The notes below the pieces were generated by a model. The model was not told the origin of the DNA. It ran no database searches and worked only from the letters and a program-made list of their open reading frames with translations. Shown here in pieces: positions 1 to 11,355 of a stretch of 64,000 nucleotides of DNA. Location of the stretch: the NCBI GenBank assembly GCA_047967505.1, contig CM106540.1. One strand, written 5' to 3'. Both the position numbers and the translations under genes were made by a program. Positions within the stretch are counted from its first letter, which is position 1. Every line of letters starts with the position of its first letter. Source of the stretch: Dipteris shenzhenensis. Lineage: Eukaryota; Polypodiophyta; Polypodiopsida; Gleicheniales.

Positions 1-329
1 ACACCCATAATTTTTGCTCACTTTGGAGTTGGTGCAATTCTCTGAGAGTAGAGCTCATCTTTGAGCTCAGCTTCTCTCCTGGAATCTCTCAGTTGGCAGC
101 AGATTATGTGGATCTACTCCAATGTTATTATGGTTCGATGCTTTGTATTCGGTGAAGAAGCTCAGTAGACAATAATCATAGGTGTGTGTGTGGAAGGTAT
201 GTAGATCATCATCCTCCAACAAGACCTATAGGGATGAGCAGGACTCAAGATGGTTGTAATGAGACTTCGTTTTGACAAAAAGTTTTTTTCTTCTTCACGT
301 GGAATTCTTCTTGTTAGTGCTTTCTTTGC
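1..329. other. Unassigned stretch downstream of gag F
   Basis: In the minus-strand orientation of element F this lies beyond the decayed gag. I see no zinc knuckle, protease or integrase motif in it on either strand. It is probably a decayed or recombined internal part of the same element, but nothing in the sequence proves this. Confidence 0.3.
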
Positions 330-1264
330 ATATGTGCTTGTAGAGGTAGAATAATCTTTAACATGTTTGACATGTTGGTGGATGCATTCCCTCGTCCTTG
401 GAATCTTCCTTGGTTGGAATGATTTCCTCTTTGCTGATGACTTTGTTGATGATTTTGTTGCTGATGATGACCACTTCTTTAGAATGATCTAACTCTGCCT
501 TTGCCTCTACCTCTGCTTTTGTCTAAAGCTGTGAATACTTGATCATTAGAATGACCTTTGCATGCATGAATGGCCTGAGTCCTAAGTTCTTCACCAAGTA
601 AGGCTAATTGAAGTTCTTCCAGTGTCGAAATTTGCCATGGAATGGCAGTTTTCTGGAAGAGATTCTCGTATCTGTCTCCTAGTCCATTCAAGATAACTTG
701 AACCATTTTTGCGGGATTCATAGTCTCTCCTACTGCTACAAGTTGATTGTTGTAGTCTTTGATCCTGAGTATGTAAGCATGACCAATTTCGCTACTACTG
801 TTGTGGAAAGTTTGGTTGATTTGGTTTCTCAGTGTGAGAATCCTGGAAGTGTTCTTAGACTCGTAGAGAGCTGCGAACATATCCCATGCTTCTTTTGATG
901 TCTTGACGATGTTGAGCTATCCTAGCATGACATCTTGCACATTGTGCTTGATTAGATGATATGCATACTTATCTTTCTTATCCCATTCTGCCTGTACTTA
1001 GGCAATGGCAGGATCTGCTATAGGTGCAAAAATAGTTTGTGTAGTTGGAGATCCTGCTGTAGATCCTGTAGCTAGTGCTATGACAACAGGTGGAATAGAG
1101 CTACTGTTGGCTGGATCATCCAATAATTTAGGTGTAGATCCATTGACATACTCCCATTTGTCTGATAGTACAAGATTGGTCTCCATTCGGTATTTCCATG
1201 TGCCGTAATTGGAGTTTTCTAGCTTAGCAGATGCCTCTAGATTGAGGTTGCTAGTTGTAGACAT
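330..1264 (-). pseudogene. Ty1/copia gag of element F (UBN2-type), broken
   Basis: A single minus-strand reading frame starts at the ATG at 1264 (MSTTSNLNLEASAKLENSNY). It carries the copia gag hallmarks: the N-terminal LENSNYGTWKYRME block, KEAWDMFAALYESKN near the middle and VILNGLGDRYENL before the C-terminal part. Downstream of 479 the frame becomes glutamine-, asparagine- and histidine-rich, as in many plant copia gag tails. Three in-frame stops interrupt it: TAA at 998-1000, TAG at 917-919 and TAA at 479-481. No frameshift is needed to join the pieces. The protein would have been the capsid of the virus-like particle. The primer site and LTR of the same element lie about 2.3 kb upstream, at 3545-3696. 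Confidence 0.8.
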
Positions 1265-1654
1265 GGTGCAAGAAATGTGCTCAAAGTGTCATGAATAGTG
1301 AAACCATATGTGAGCGTAGGGATTGACTCCGAGTAGGAACTAGCAGAGAATTTTGGGCATGGCTTAGATTGGCAACTTGGGGAAATTCAAAGCGTCTCCT
1401 CTATGGTGGCGATCTAGTCTACTTTGATTTAGATCTATACCAATCATCAATCGATGAAAGAACAACAAATAATATCTTTTCTTTGGTTCTTTTTATGTGT
1501 TGGGTTAGATGTGTTGATGTAGAGGCTGATGTGTGTGTAGGAAGTGGATTTGTCGGTGAGGCTCAAAAGTGATTGATACTTGCACCAAAATGTGTGCATG
1601 ATGTGACAAGCATGTAGAGCACAAAAAATCGATCGTTTCACCTTTTTGTAGCTC

Positions 1655-2110
1655 CCTCAAATTACTCCTGAATCAAGAGATACGGCTTGATCTAGGTGGA
1701 GGGGCAAAAAAGAGTAAAATGTGTAGTGATGATGTGGCAATCAGGGGGTCACATGCAGTGACTTTGACTGTGGAGCCTTGTGCTGAGGTGGTAGGAGTGG
1801 TCACATGCAAAATGCCAAGCGTGCCAAGCAGGGGGTTAGAGTGCCATGTGGCTGATGATGTGTCATTGCTGACTAGGGTGCTGATGTGGCAGTGCTGATT
1901 GGACCTGCTATTGATGATGTGGCATTGATGACATGGACTACTGACCTGGCAATGTTGATGTGGCACCTACATGATGGCTACTACTGATATGGCAAGGCGA
2001 GGTGCCAAGATAACGTGGACCTACCATGTGTCAATTGATGATGTGGCTGATGGGTGCCTTGGCTGCTGCTGACGTGGCAGATTGGGTTGCCACGTGGCCA
2101 AAAGTTGACT
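1655..2110. repeat. Degenerate TGATGTGGCA-type minisatellite
   Basis: Short variants of TGATGTGGCA, GATGATGTGGC and ACGTGGCA recur many times through this stretch, separated by 10-25 bases. It lies in the leader of element F between its primer-binding site and gag. The unit is too diverged to give a fixed period by eye. Confidence 0.5.
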
Positions 2111-3105
2111 ACTAACCAAGCCCAAGGGATAAGGCTAACCCTATCTGCCACGTGGCTTTCCCACGTGTCAAAGGAGCTTGGCTATAGCTAGGCTCTGTGA
2201 CGGAGCGCGGAACGACGGAGATCTTGGGCAGAACGACGGACATTTTCAGTACGTCGGCTCTTGATGGTTTGTTATGGCGACGTCGTCGTTCTATGAGCCG
2301 CTTTGTGGATATTGGAGCATTGAAGAGCATCTGTTGCTAGAGTCGATGGCACAATGGCTGGGCTTACTGGCTGTGAGGTTGCAATATGTGGAGGCGGATA
2401 TGGGATTAGAGACTACGTTGGAGGAGCTATTGCATGGCGTTGAGGACATCATTGCACAGGTGCGATAGGATAGCTTTAGAGTCACTGTGCTGTTGGAGAG
2501 GCATGAGCGTCGTCTGTTTCGTCGATATAGGAGCTAGCCCGTGGAGCAGAAGAGCTGGAGACACGGCGTTCGTTGGAGGCCCGCTGATGAAGCGCAGTAT
2601 GAGGCTTGTGTTTTGTTGCGCTGCCAATGAGGCTGGAGGGCCTTGTAGACAAGCTTTGGAGGCGTTTGTAAGTCTGCAAGCAGGTATTCCGCAGTCAGTG
2701 ATGATGGAGGCAAGCGGCTAGAGGCATTCTGTCAGTGGCGTTGCACGTTACCGAGTGCTATTCAACTAAGCGCATATGCTGTGAGCCGTGAGGTCGTCCG
2801 TGCTGATTGCTTTGTGTTCAGGTAAGAGCATTGGAGCATGGGCTTTGAGCTCGTCAGTCGGAGTACTAGAGCTAGCTCGAGGCTATCGAAGGAGCCGGGA
2901 GCCGGGAGCCCTCAGAGGAGCAACTCCCCACTGCTATTCAATGTGGAGCAGCTGCGAAGTACTGCAGAGTTCAATGGACGTGGACGGAGTAGGCTATGGT
3001 AGTCAAGGCCACCTTTTTGTTGCCATCGAAGGAGCTGAGCTGAGCCCAGCTTGCTGTAGATTTCCACAACCCTTTTTCTAGCCTTAGCTAGGAGACTGGA
3101 AGTCC
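2111..3105. other. GC-richer leader segment of element F, no gene recognised
   Basis: Base composition is clearly richer in G and C than the flanks. Several short open frames overlap on both strands (for example 2274-2468 plus) but none carries a recognisable domain. Position between the PBS at 3545 and gag at 1264 makes it part of the untranslated leader of element F. A captured host fragment is possible, and I cannot identify one. Confidence 0.35.
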
Positions 3106-3119
3106 CTATGCTTCCGAGT

Positions 3120-3330
3120 CTCATAAGGAAATCTCAAGAACTCTCTTTCTCTTTCTCTAAAGAAATCTCAAGAACTCTCTTTCTCTTTCTTTCTCTAGAT
3201 AGAGAATGGACTCACAAAAGCTCTCTTTCTTTCTCTCAAAATGAAAAACAAAAATCTATAACAATAGATCTCGCAACTAACAATGAATCTCTCTCACACA
3301 AGGATCTCAAATAATGAACAGAATGAGAAA
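3120..3330. repeat. CT-rich short tandem repeat in leader of F
   Basis: A unit of about 36 bases containing AAATCTCAAGAACTCTCT is present twice at about 3127-3200 and decays into further CTCTCTTTC runs. It lies directly inside the primer-binding site of element F, where pyrimidine- or purine-rich leader repeats are common. Confidence 0.55.
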
Positions 3331-3544
3331 TCTCTCTCTTTCAATAGATCTCTCATGAACTCTCGAAAGAGATGAATGGAGATCCTATGGATGGAAATTC
3401 TTCCAAGTGGATGGAAATTTCTCTCAATAGATGGGAGTCTCTCATCGGAAGTGAACTCTCACGGAGAATACTCAAGAGAACTCACAATCACTCAATCTCT
3501 CTCACACTCTCAAGAATCGCAATGCCTTAGCGGAGGGCAAGGGA

Positions 3545-3556
3545 GCTCTGATACCA
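3545..3556 (-). promoter_or_regulatory. Primer-binding site of element F (tRNA-iMet)
   Basis: The minus strand reads TGGTATCAGAGC, the plant copia primer-binding site complementary to the 3' end of initiator methionine tRNA. It abuts the end of the element's 5' LTR at 3557 and fixes the orientation of element F as minus. Confidence 0.85.
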
Positions 3557-3696
3557 TGACAAAATATGAAGAAAGGAGAGGAGAAGAGTGGAGATGAGGA
3601 GAGAGGGCATAGCTAGAGAGCACACCACAAATGACTAACTATACCCTAGATTTAGTTGAAAATGTAGAATATATACAAACCCATTTAGGGTTAGGT
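3557..3696 (-). mobile_element. Partial 5' LTR of element F
   Basis: This begins immediately after the PBS with the expected terminal CA (TG on the plus strand) and runs for 140 bases until the first base of element A at 3697. Its outer part is not seen, because A inserted into it and A's own 3' end is missing. There is therefore no second LTR or target duplication to compare. Confidence 0.6.
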
Positions 3697-4029
3697 TGTT
3701 AGATATGCTCAATGCCCCACCCTCTTGGTAACCACCAGCACTGTCCAAGTTGGTGCTCAAGTTGTAAGGCCTCCATATGAGGAGAAGCCATGTGTGAGCC
3801 TGGGACACTGGATGGATCCTGACTTGCATGTTAGATGAGGTCTATCAATGACATTGTTGATGGTAGAAACGTGATTGTGTGGGAGCTCCTTATTCTTGCT
3901 GGGGCCTGGGGGCCAGCTAGCCCCCGGCTGGGGGGTCCCACGAGGGCCAGCAGCCCCCCTGATGGGAGTTTGGGGGTGGGAGCTCCTGAGGCGATGGCAT
4001 AGAAAATATTCCTTGAATATTCCATGGAT

Positions 4030-4107
4030 GACTAGTCGGTTCCACTGATTGGGTTGACTGGTCGGCTCTACCGACTAGGTCGATTGGTCGACTCCACCGC
4101 CTACGTT
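4030..4107 (+). promoter_or_regulatory. Three 26-bp tandem U3 repeats with inverted core
   Basis: Three units start at 4030, 4056 and 4082, each near GACTGGTCGGCTCTACCGAC. Each contains a small inverted repeat (GTCGG ... CCGAC). They sit just upstream of the TATA motif, where plant copia LTRs often carry tandem enhancer boxes. Element B keeps about one copy in its 5' LTR and two in its 3' LTR. Confidence 0.6.
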
Positions 4108-4130
4108 GATCCGACTATCGCCCTCATAGC

Positions 4131-4137
4131 TATAAAG
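4131..4137 (+). promoter_or_regulatory. TATA box of LTR A
   Basis: TATAAAG followed by AGGCCACCTCC, about 250 bases before the LTR end. The same motif is kept in both LTRs of element B (58490-58496 and 63065-63071), which supports it as the U3 core promoter. Confidence 0.55.
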
Positions 4138-4382
4138 AGGCCACCTCCCCAGTCCATTGTATCAGATCAGTTCAGATTAGATTAGATCTTCCAGCTAGTA
4201 GCTCTTCACCTAGTATCTGTCTAGATCACCATCTAAGCTCCACTGTGAGAGCGTATGGGTGGACGAAGCCATCATCTGTACAACTACATTAGTATTGAAG
4301 GAAAAGTTGGTTCAATTCTAGTTTGCTGTGTACTCTCTATTCTTTGTTCAGTTTTCATTCCGCAGTGCCGTGTAATTTAACA

Positions 4383-4397
4383 TGGTATTAGAGCCCA
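4383..4397 (+). promoter_or_regulatory. Primer-binding site of element A
   Basis: TGGTATTAGAGCCCA directly after the LTR. It is the tRNA-iMet site with one change (ATTAG for ATCAG). Confidence 0.8.
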
Positions 4398-4456
4398 GGC
4401 AGCTCTAAGGATCAAAGAATAGAAGAGAGGCGAGGGCTTCAATAGCATATAGAGTG

Positions 4457-5476
4457 ATGGCAATAGGAAACGGCTCCAGTTCAACAGCTGCTGCTGCAAC
4501 AACAATCCAGGTGTTGAGGATTTTCCCACGAGCCTTCACTGAAGGCAAGCTAGATGGTACGAACTACACTCTATGGAAGTTTAAAATTAATGCTATTCTG
4601 GATTCATATGAGCTTCTAGAGACAATACTGGGGACTGACCCAGAACCACAAGGAACCCTTGAACTAGCAAATCTGGGGAGTATGATACCTCCTAATGCCA
4701 ACCTTCTACGAGCTTGGAAACATAGCAATGCAGATGCTCTATGTGCCTTGGTTACAAGTACTACTGATAGTGTTTTGACCTTGATTTAGCATACATCTAA
4801 GGCAACTGTGGCCTGAAACATATTGAAGAGTTAGTATGAGACGCGGAATCCGACAAGAATCCAAAACCTAGAGAATCAACTGGTAGCAGAGAAGTTTAAT
4901 GAAGGAGAGATAGCGGAGGTCTTCATAACCGGAATAAAAAATCTACGTGACCAGATGGCTGGTACTGAGATACAAAAGACTAGCAAAGAGCTAGCTCGGC
5001 GGTGTCTCCGGATATGTCCACCAAGGTTTGATGGACTGGTAACATCGCTTAACACTCAGGTGAGATTCCAACCATTGTCATTTGAGGAGTTCTGTGCTTT
5101 ACTTATGGAGGAGGAATTGAGGCTTAAAGCTCGAGATGGAGGTGGCAATGGGGATGCTACTTTCTCTGCCATTGCAAAAGGCAAAGGTGGTTCCTCCACC
5201 AAAGGTGAGTCCTCTACTAGTGGTAACAAAAGGAAGAAGGGTGGCAAGAAGAAGTTTCAAGGAGAATGCTTCTACTGCAAAAAGAAGGGCGATATGATTG
5301 TAGATTACTGGGTCAAGAAAGCAAATGAAAAGAACGGTATCCTAAAGAAGACAGATAAGGGGAAAGAGACAACTAACACAGTGAAAGCAGAGTTGGATCT
5401 ATTTTTGGCCATTGAGGAAGAGTGTTCCTCAGTTCAAGAAGCTTCAACCACTAATTCATGGGTGTTGGGGTAGTGG
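4457..5476 (+). pseudogene. Element A gag, broken
   Basis: The frame starts at ATG 4457 (MAIGNGSSS). It has the copia gag start block FTEGKLDGTNYTLWKFKINA, a UBN2-like middle region (LENQLVAEKF ... LARRCLRICPPRFDGLV) and a lysine-rich linker. The zinc knuckle is damaged: FYCKKKGDMIVDYW keeps the first cysteine pair, but the expected His is Asp and the last Cys is Tyr. Stops lie at 4787-4789 (TAG, shared with element B), at TGA in the VA-NILK segment and at TAG seven codons later. The last codons (NSWVLG) lead into the DSG protease motif, which a deletion here removes. Confidence 0.75.
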
Positions 5477-7628
5477 TGCATCTATATTGTTCCATGCAGC
5501 CTCTGTAGGAACCCATCACCATGATAGTTGGTAATAACACACAATGCTAGTTTCATTTGTTTCTGTAAATGGAGATGCTAAGAAACTATCTAATGTGCTG
5601 TATGTTCCACAAATCAAGAGAAATTTGCTATCAGCTGCTTCCATAACTAACCTTGACCATGAGGTGAGGTTCAATAAGATAGGAGCAAAAATTTTGGATA
5701 GTGCAAGAAATCTTGTTAGGACAGGAGGAAGGAGGAACAACCTGTATGAGCTAAGTGCTCTTACAGCCACCGCTGGAGTGGGCACAAGTAGACTTTGGCA
5801 TGAAAGATTCGGCCACATTAGATTTGCAATACTGAAGGAGATGCAAAAGCAAGGTATGGTTGCTCACTTCCCTGCAGTCATAGAAATCAAAGAACTGTGT
5901 GAAGCTTGCATGATGGGCAAGCAATAGAGAAAGGCATTCCCACAAGAAAGTAAGAATAGAGAAAACGCTCCTCTAGAGTTGGTGCATGTTGACTCGTGCA
6001 GTAAGATGCCTACACGGGCCTTGTGGGGATCTTCCTATTTTTTATTGATTGTTGATGACTATAGTAGGAAGAGGTGGGTGTACTTTCTTTGCAAAAAGGC
6101 TCAAGCTTTTGGTAAATTTAAAGAATGGCTATAGCTTGTTGAAAGTGAAATAGGGAGAAAAGTGAAGAAAATCAGATCGGATAGTGGTGGTGAGTTTGTT
6201 TCTATAAAGTTTGTAGATTTTTGCAAGAGCAAAGGGATCAAGCGACAAACGATGACACCACATGTGCCTTAGCAAAATTCGGTTGTTGAACGTGGAATGT
6301 GGACCACGGTGGAGATGGGGAGGTGTATGTTGAAAGGTGCTAGACCACCAAACCACTTTTGGGTTGAGGCTGTCAATACTATGGTTTACATCCTTAATCG
6401 CAACTATACAAAGGCACTCAAAGGTAAAGCACCACATGAGGCTTACAATAGTAAGAAACCATCTGTCTCCCACTTTAGAACGTTTGGGTGTGAATGCTAT
6501 GCACATGTACTAGACAAAGAGAGAGACAAGCTACAACCAAAAAGCACCAAATGTATCTTCTTAGGCTATTGTGATGAGAAGAAAGCCTATAAGTTGTATG
6601 ACCAAGAGGCAAAGAAGATCATAGCGAGCTGCGATGTGGTGTTCAGGGAGTAGCCACATGCAAGTGGAGGCAGAGAAGAGCTTTCCACTTTATCATCAGG
6701 TGAAGAGGTAATTCACTATGGACCTGTCCCAAGAGCTATAAAGGAGGAGGAAATATCAAATAATGAAGGTATAAGTCACCAGCCTGTTGTTACACCACCG
6801 GAAAAGCCATTGCCACAATGGGTAAGGCAGCTCTACGACCATGATAACCAGATGCTTATGTCTATTGAGCAGCATGTAGATGGACCAAGGTAGTCTCAGA
6901 GAATCGAGGAGGAAAGGAGGGCTTATGCTCAAATAGACAATATAGCCTTGATGGCTGAGATTATTGCAAAAGTAAAGGAGCCTGTGAGTTTGGAGGAGGC
7001 ACTTGCAGACCGAGATTCAAAAAATGCTATGCAAGTAGAATATGACAGCATCATGAAGAATGAAACTTGGGAGCTGGTAGATCGACCACCTAACAGCAAG
7101 CTTTTCGGCACCAAGTGGGTTTAGAAGGTAAAGTACAAGGCCAATGGGACTTTCGACAAGTACAAAGCCAGATTGGTTGCACAAGGATTTTCATAGGTTG
7201 AAGGGTTTGATTTTCAGGAATCTTTCGCTCCGACTGCGAAAATGACCACTATTCGTACAATACTATCAATGGCTGCTCATAAAAAGTGGCCAGTTTATCA
7301 AATGGATGTTAAATTAGCATTCTTGAATGGTGACTTCAAGGAGGAGGTGTACGTGGCTCAGCCACCTAGGTTTGAGGCCCCCCATTCTAGGAATAAGGTA
7401 TGTAAGCTGAAGAAGGCTCTATACAGGTTGAAATAGGTGAAACAGGCCCCAAGAGCATGGTACCAACGGATAGACAAATTCTTTCATAAATTAAACTTCA
7501 AAAGATGTGCCTCAGATGCTAACTTGTATGTGTACAGGAAAGGTGGAAAGACTGCTATTATTGTTCTATATGTGGATGATCTCCTTATTACAGATGACTA
7601 TGAAGACATGATCCAGTAGACTAGAAAG
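5477..7628 (+). pseudogene. Element A pol, first part (protease end, integrase, RT)
   Basis: Pieces in several frames cover the pre-integrase zinc region (LWHERFGHIRFA ... CEACMMGKQ at about 5790-5925), the integrase core (IRSDSGGEF near 6175; the region around the catalytic Glu at about 6280 also survives) and the link HFRTFGCECYAHV near 6480. The reverse transcriptase follows, from WELVDRPPNSK at about 7070 to the catalytic LYVDDLLIT near 7568. Stops and frameshifts are spread throughout. The coding sequence is cut at 7628 by the insertion of element C and continues at 13549. Confidence 0.8.
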
Positions 7629-7633
7629 GTGTT

Positions 7634-7803
7634 TGAGAGTGCTCTCAACGGAAGCAAGAACGGAAGAAGGAGAGAGAGAGACAGAGAGCCACACAAGTTT
7701 GGTGGGTGCAGAACCACCCTAATCTTCTTTTTCATTCATTTATATATGTGTTTGAGTATTGTACATAACTGGGGTAAAGGCACACTAACCTTTAACCCCC
7801 ACA
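7634..7803 (-). repeat. 3' LTR of element C
   Basis: 170 bases. Read on the minus strand it starts TGTGGGGGTTAAAGG and ends CACTCTCA. It differs from the other LTR by four transitions (about 2.4 percent). Confidence 0.93.
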
Positions 7804-7812
7804 ACCTCCCAC
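7804..7812 (-). promoter_or_regulatory. Polypurine tract of element C
   Basis: The minus strand reads GTGGGAGGT directly before the 3' LTR, as in element D (56893-56901). It would prime plus-strand DNA synthesis. Confidence 0.7.
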
Positions 7813-8043
7813 TTAAAGGACAATGTGCCTTTAAGGGAGAACAACCAGTGAGCATACTATCCAATGCCCATCAATACGTGACAATACTCAAACCGCTGAC
7901 TAGGTAGACTCTTCGTCAACATTTCTGCAGGGTTATCATCTGTATGAACCTTGACAAGCTCTATGCGCTTGTCCTCAAGTACCTCCCTGATGAAATGGTA
8001 CCTGACCTCAATGTGTTTGGTCTTTGCATGAAAGACCGGATTC

Positions 8044-8069
8044 TGTGCTAGTTGAATGTGCTAGTTGAA
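8044..8069. repeat. 13-bp tandem duplication in RNase H of C
   Basis: TGTGCTAGTTGAA occurs twice in a row (8044-8056 and 8057-8069). Element D has a single copy. It shifts the pol frame just before the conserved HAKTKHIEVRYH segment. Confidence 0.85.
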
Positions 8070-9147
8070 TAGCACTCATGGAATCACTATGCAATGTCGG
8101 TACACCTGTATGAATCCCCAAATCTCCCACTAGCCGATCAAGCCATATAGCCTCCTTGCAACCCTCTGTGGCTGCAACATACTCAGCCTCTGTGGTAGAC
8201 AAAGCAATGCACTTCTGTGCACGAGACATCCACGACACTGCACCACCTGCAAAGGTGAACACATAACCAGAAGTGGATCTCCTACTATCCACATGCCCTG
8301 CATAGTCTGAATCTGTGTACCCAAGTACACGCATGTCTCCTTTACCAAAGCAAATGCACATCTCCTTGGTACCCTTCATGTACCTCATGATGCACTTAAC
8401 TGCCTCCCAATGCCTCTTTCCTGGATTAGCCATATACCGGCTAACAACTCCCACTACAAATGCAATGTCTGGTCTAGTAGCTATCATAGCATACATAAGA
8501 CTCCCAACCGCTGATGCATAAGGAACCTTGGCCATCATGGCCCTCTCCTCATCTGATTTGGGACTATCTGTATGACTCAGTTTCACATAAGGAGGCAATG
8601 AAGTACTCACTGCCTTCCCCCCCTCCATATTGAAACGCTGCAATACTTTTGTAACATACTCTTTTTGTGAAAGCCAAAGGAGTTTCCTACTCCGATCACG
8701 CGTGATGCGCATACCAAGAATATGACCTGCGAATCCCAAATCCTTCATATCAAAGGCCTCATGCAACTTGGCCTTTAAAGCATCTAGCTCATAAGTATTC
8801 TTGCTAGCCAAGAGCATATCATCCACATATAGTGCCAAGATTATCAGGCTATTATCCTTAGCCCTTTTGGTGTAGAGGCAGTGATCAATTTCACTCCTTC
8901 TAAAACCCTAGGACCGAATGAAAGCATCAAACTTCTGATACCATTCTCTAGGTGCTTGCTTAAGACCATAGAGACTCTTTTTCAGCTTGCAAACTAAATG
9001 CTCTTTGCCCTTTTCTTCAAAGCCTTCCGGTTGCACCATGTAAATTTCCTCATGCAAATCCCCATGCAAGAAAGCTGTCTTGACATCCATTTGCATAAGC
9101 TCCATATCCTCTAATGCCACTAGTCCAAGCATGCATCTAAGTGTGCT

Positions 9148-9196
9148 CTGATACCAGTTGAGAGTGCTCTCAACAGAAGCAAGAACAGAAGAAGGA
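9148..9196 (-). other. LTR end plus PBS fragment embedded in RT of C
   Basis: On the minus strand, between codons matching IxSP and TLRCMLG of element D, element C has about 49 bases. They consist of the last ~36 bases of its own LTR type (TTGAGAGCACTCTCA), then AC, then TGGTATCAGAGC. D has 16 bases there instead. The net gain of 33 bases keeps the reading frame. Two CpG sites of the LTR appear as CA in the insert. Confidence 0.9.
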
Positions 9197-11355
9197 GAGA
9201 GTATCTCATCAAAGTCCACACCCTTCTCTTGCTTGAACCCTTTAGCAACCAAACGGGCCTTGTACCTAGGCACATCATCACCTGTGACCTTCATTTTGTA
9301 GACCCATTTACATGGCAATGCTTTCTTTCCATGTGGCAAAGAAACCAAGTCCCAAGTCTTATTCTTCATAAGTGAACTCATCTCTGATTGCATAGCATAC
9401 TCCCACTTGCATTGATCCTCACGCATCATAGCCTCTTTGTAGCAAGAAGGCTCCCCGCAATCAGTAAGCATCACATAGTCTACCCCTAGAACAAACCTAT
9501 CAGGTGGTCTAGACACTCTAGATGATCTTCTCAAGGGCATTTCAGCTTGCTGTCCCATTTGCATATCAGCCACATTTGGCTCATCATTTCCACCAATAGA
9601 TGATCCATCATCTACCCTTGATTGTATACCTGTGGGAGTACTTGGTGGCACCATTTCTTGCACATTTGGTGCATGGACAACTTGCTGTCTATCAACATAT
9701 GCAGGTGGATTCACATCCTGGAAAGTGATTTTCCTCATTTCCACATCCCTCATGAGTGCCTTATGCATCTTCTTTTCATTGAAGACTACATCATGGCTAT
9801 GTATGATCTTCTTTGCTTCTAGATCCCAGAGACGATATCCCATCTCTCCACTTTCACCATAACCCAGAAAGATGCATTTCCTAGACTTAGGATCTAGCTT
9901 CTTTCGAAGCTCTTTTGGCACATGTGCATATGCCTCACACCCAAATATATGCAAATGAGAGTAAGAGGGCTTCTTGCCACTCCATGCCTCTTCAGGAATA
10001 CCACCATCCAAACTCTTACTAGGTGATCTATTGATCACATGCACTGCAGTCTTCATTGCCTCAGCCCAAAAACCACCAGAAAGACTTGCATTGGAAAGCA
10101 TGCATTGCAACCTTTCTTGAATGGTACGGTTCATCTTTTCTGCAAATGGATTTTGCTCTAGAGTACGAGGGGATGTGAGCTCCCTCTTAATCCCACGTGT
10201 ATCACAGAAATGCTGAAAGTCATGAGAGAGATACTCTCTACCATTGTCAGTCCGTAGGCATTTAAGCGTTCTACCTGACTGATTCTCAACCAAGGCCAGC
10301 CATTTCTGAAATACCTGGAACACATCACTCTTCCGAGCTATAGCATAAGCCCACACTTTCCTAGTTGCATCATCAATGAATGTCACATAGTATTCAGCCC
10401 CGCGTGTAGACATGGGACCACATACATCTGAATGCACCAAATCAAGCATTTCAAACTCTTTCTTTCCCCTTCTTTTATGGGCTGATTTAGTCTGCTTCCC
10501 ATAGAGACAGTGCTCACAAAATTCAAAATCAGAGAAACTCAAATGCGGTACATAACCCAAATGGCATAAGAGTTTCATTCCATTCTGGCTCATGTGCCCC
10601 AACCTGCAATGCCACAAAGAAGTGCTTGGCTGCTCGATTATTGCAACAACATTATCAAATACCCCTGATACATGTAAGGGATACAAAGTCCCACACTTGG
10701 CACCCCTAGCCAAAAGCATAGAGCCCTTCTGAATTTTCCAACTCTGAAAGCCAAAAGTGGTGTGAAAACCAGCATCATCTAGCTGACCCACTGAAATAAG
10801 ACTCTTGGTCAGCTTAGGCACATGTCTCACATGTTTCAAAACAAATGCAGACCCATTTGCAAAAGAAAACTTTATGTCACCTACTCCCACTATGTCACAT
10901 GCATAGTCATTTCCTAGATGCACACAACCTGTCTTTCCACTGTCATAGGTGGAGAACCATTCCCTATGGGGAGTAACATGGAATGAAGCACCAGAATCCA
11001 AAATCCAATCCTGGGAATATGCATCATCGGAAGTGGTAAGCAACTCTGCAGATAAACTAGACATGAAGAGAACGTCATTGTCAATATCATGTGTGATTGC
11101 ATTGATCTCCTTGATCTTCACTTTTCCTTTGTCCTCCCTTGGACTCTCTTCCTTTTGATTTGCACCCCAATTTGCATTCTTTTGCTTATCCTTTTGCTGT
11201 CTTTTCAGCTTGTAGCAATCCTTTTTCATATGGCCCTTCTTGCCACAGTGGTAACACTCAATGTTCCGTGCCCTGGATTTGCTACGTGACTTCCCTCTTT
11301 CTTGGGACTTCCCCCTGAACTGTGATCTGCCCCTTTGCACATTTAAGGCTGCATC

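Larger units (their letters stand above)
3697..4382 (+). repeat. 5' LTR of element A
   Basis: 686 bases beginning TGTTAGATATGC and ending TTTAACA, directly followed by the primer-binding site. Both ends match the LTRs of element B at 58318 and 62833. It is longer than either because it keeps a central segment (about 3815-4000) with a very G- and C-rich block at 3898-3960 that both B LTRs lack. Confidence 0.85.
8008..11355 (-). pseudogene. Element C pol (zinc knuckle, PR, INT, RT, RNase H)
   Basis: The first 810 codons (11340-8908) are open. In order they carry the zinc knuckle CYHCGKKGHMKKDC, the protease motif ILDSGASFHVT, the pre-integrase region (LWHCRLGHMS ... CEHCLYGKQ), and the integrase with HSDVCGPM, LRTDNGREYLS and a Glu in TLEQNPFAEKMNR. 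The RT follows (CKWVYKMKVTGDD ...). A TAG at 8908-8910 replaces the Gln codon seen in D. The frame then goes on through ALYVDDMLLAS and RNase H (GYTDSDYAG, STTEAEY). A 13-base tandem duplication at 8044-8069 shifts the frame near the end. An LTR-PBS fragment sits in frame inside the RT at about 9148-9196. Confidence 0.9.

Noticed and set aside
2111-3105. Captured host gene in the leader of F
   Set aside because: Short frames on both strands and higher GC are suggestive only. No domain, intron or continuous frame supports it.
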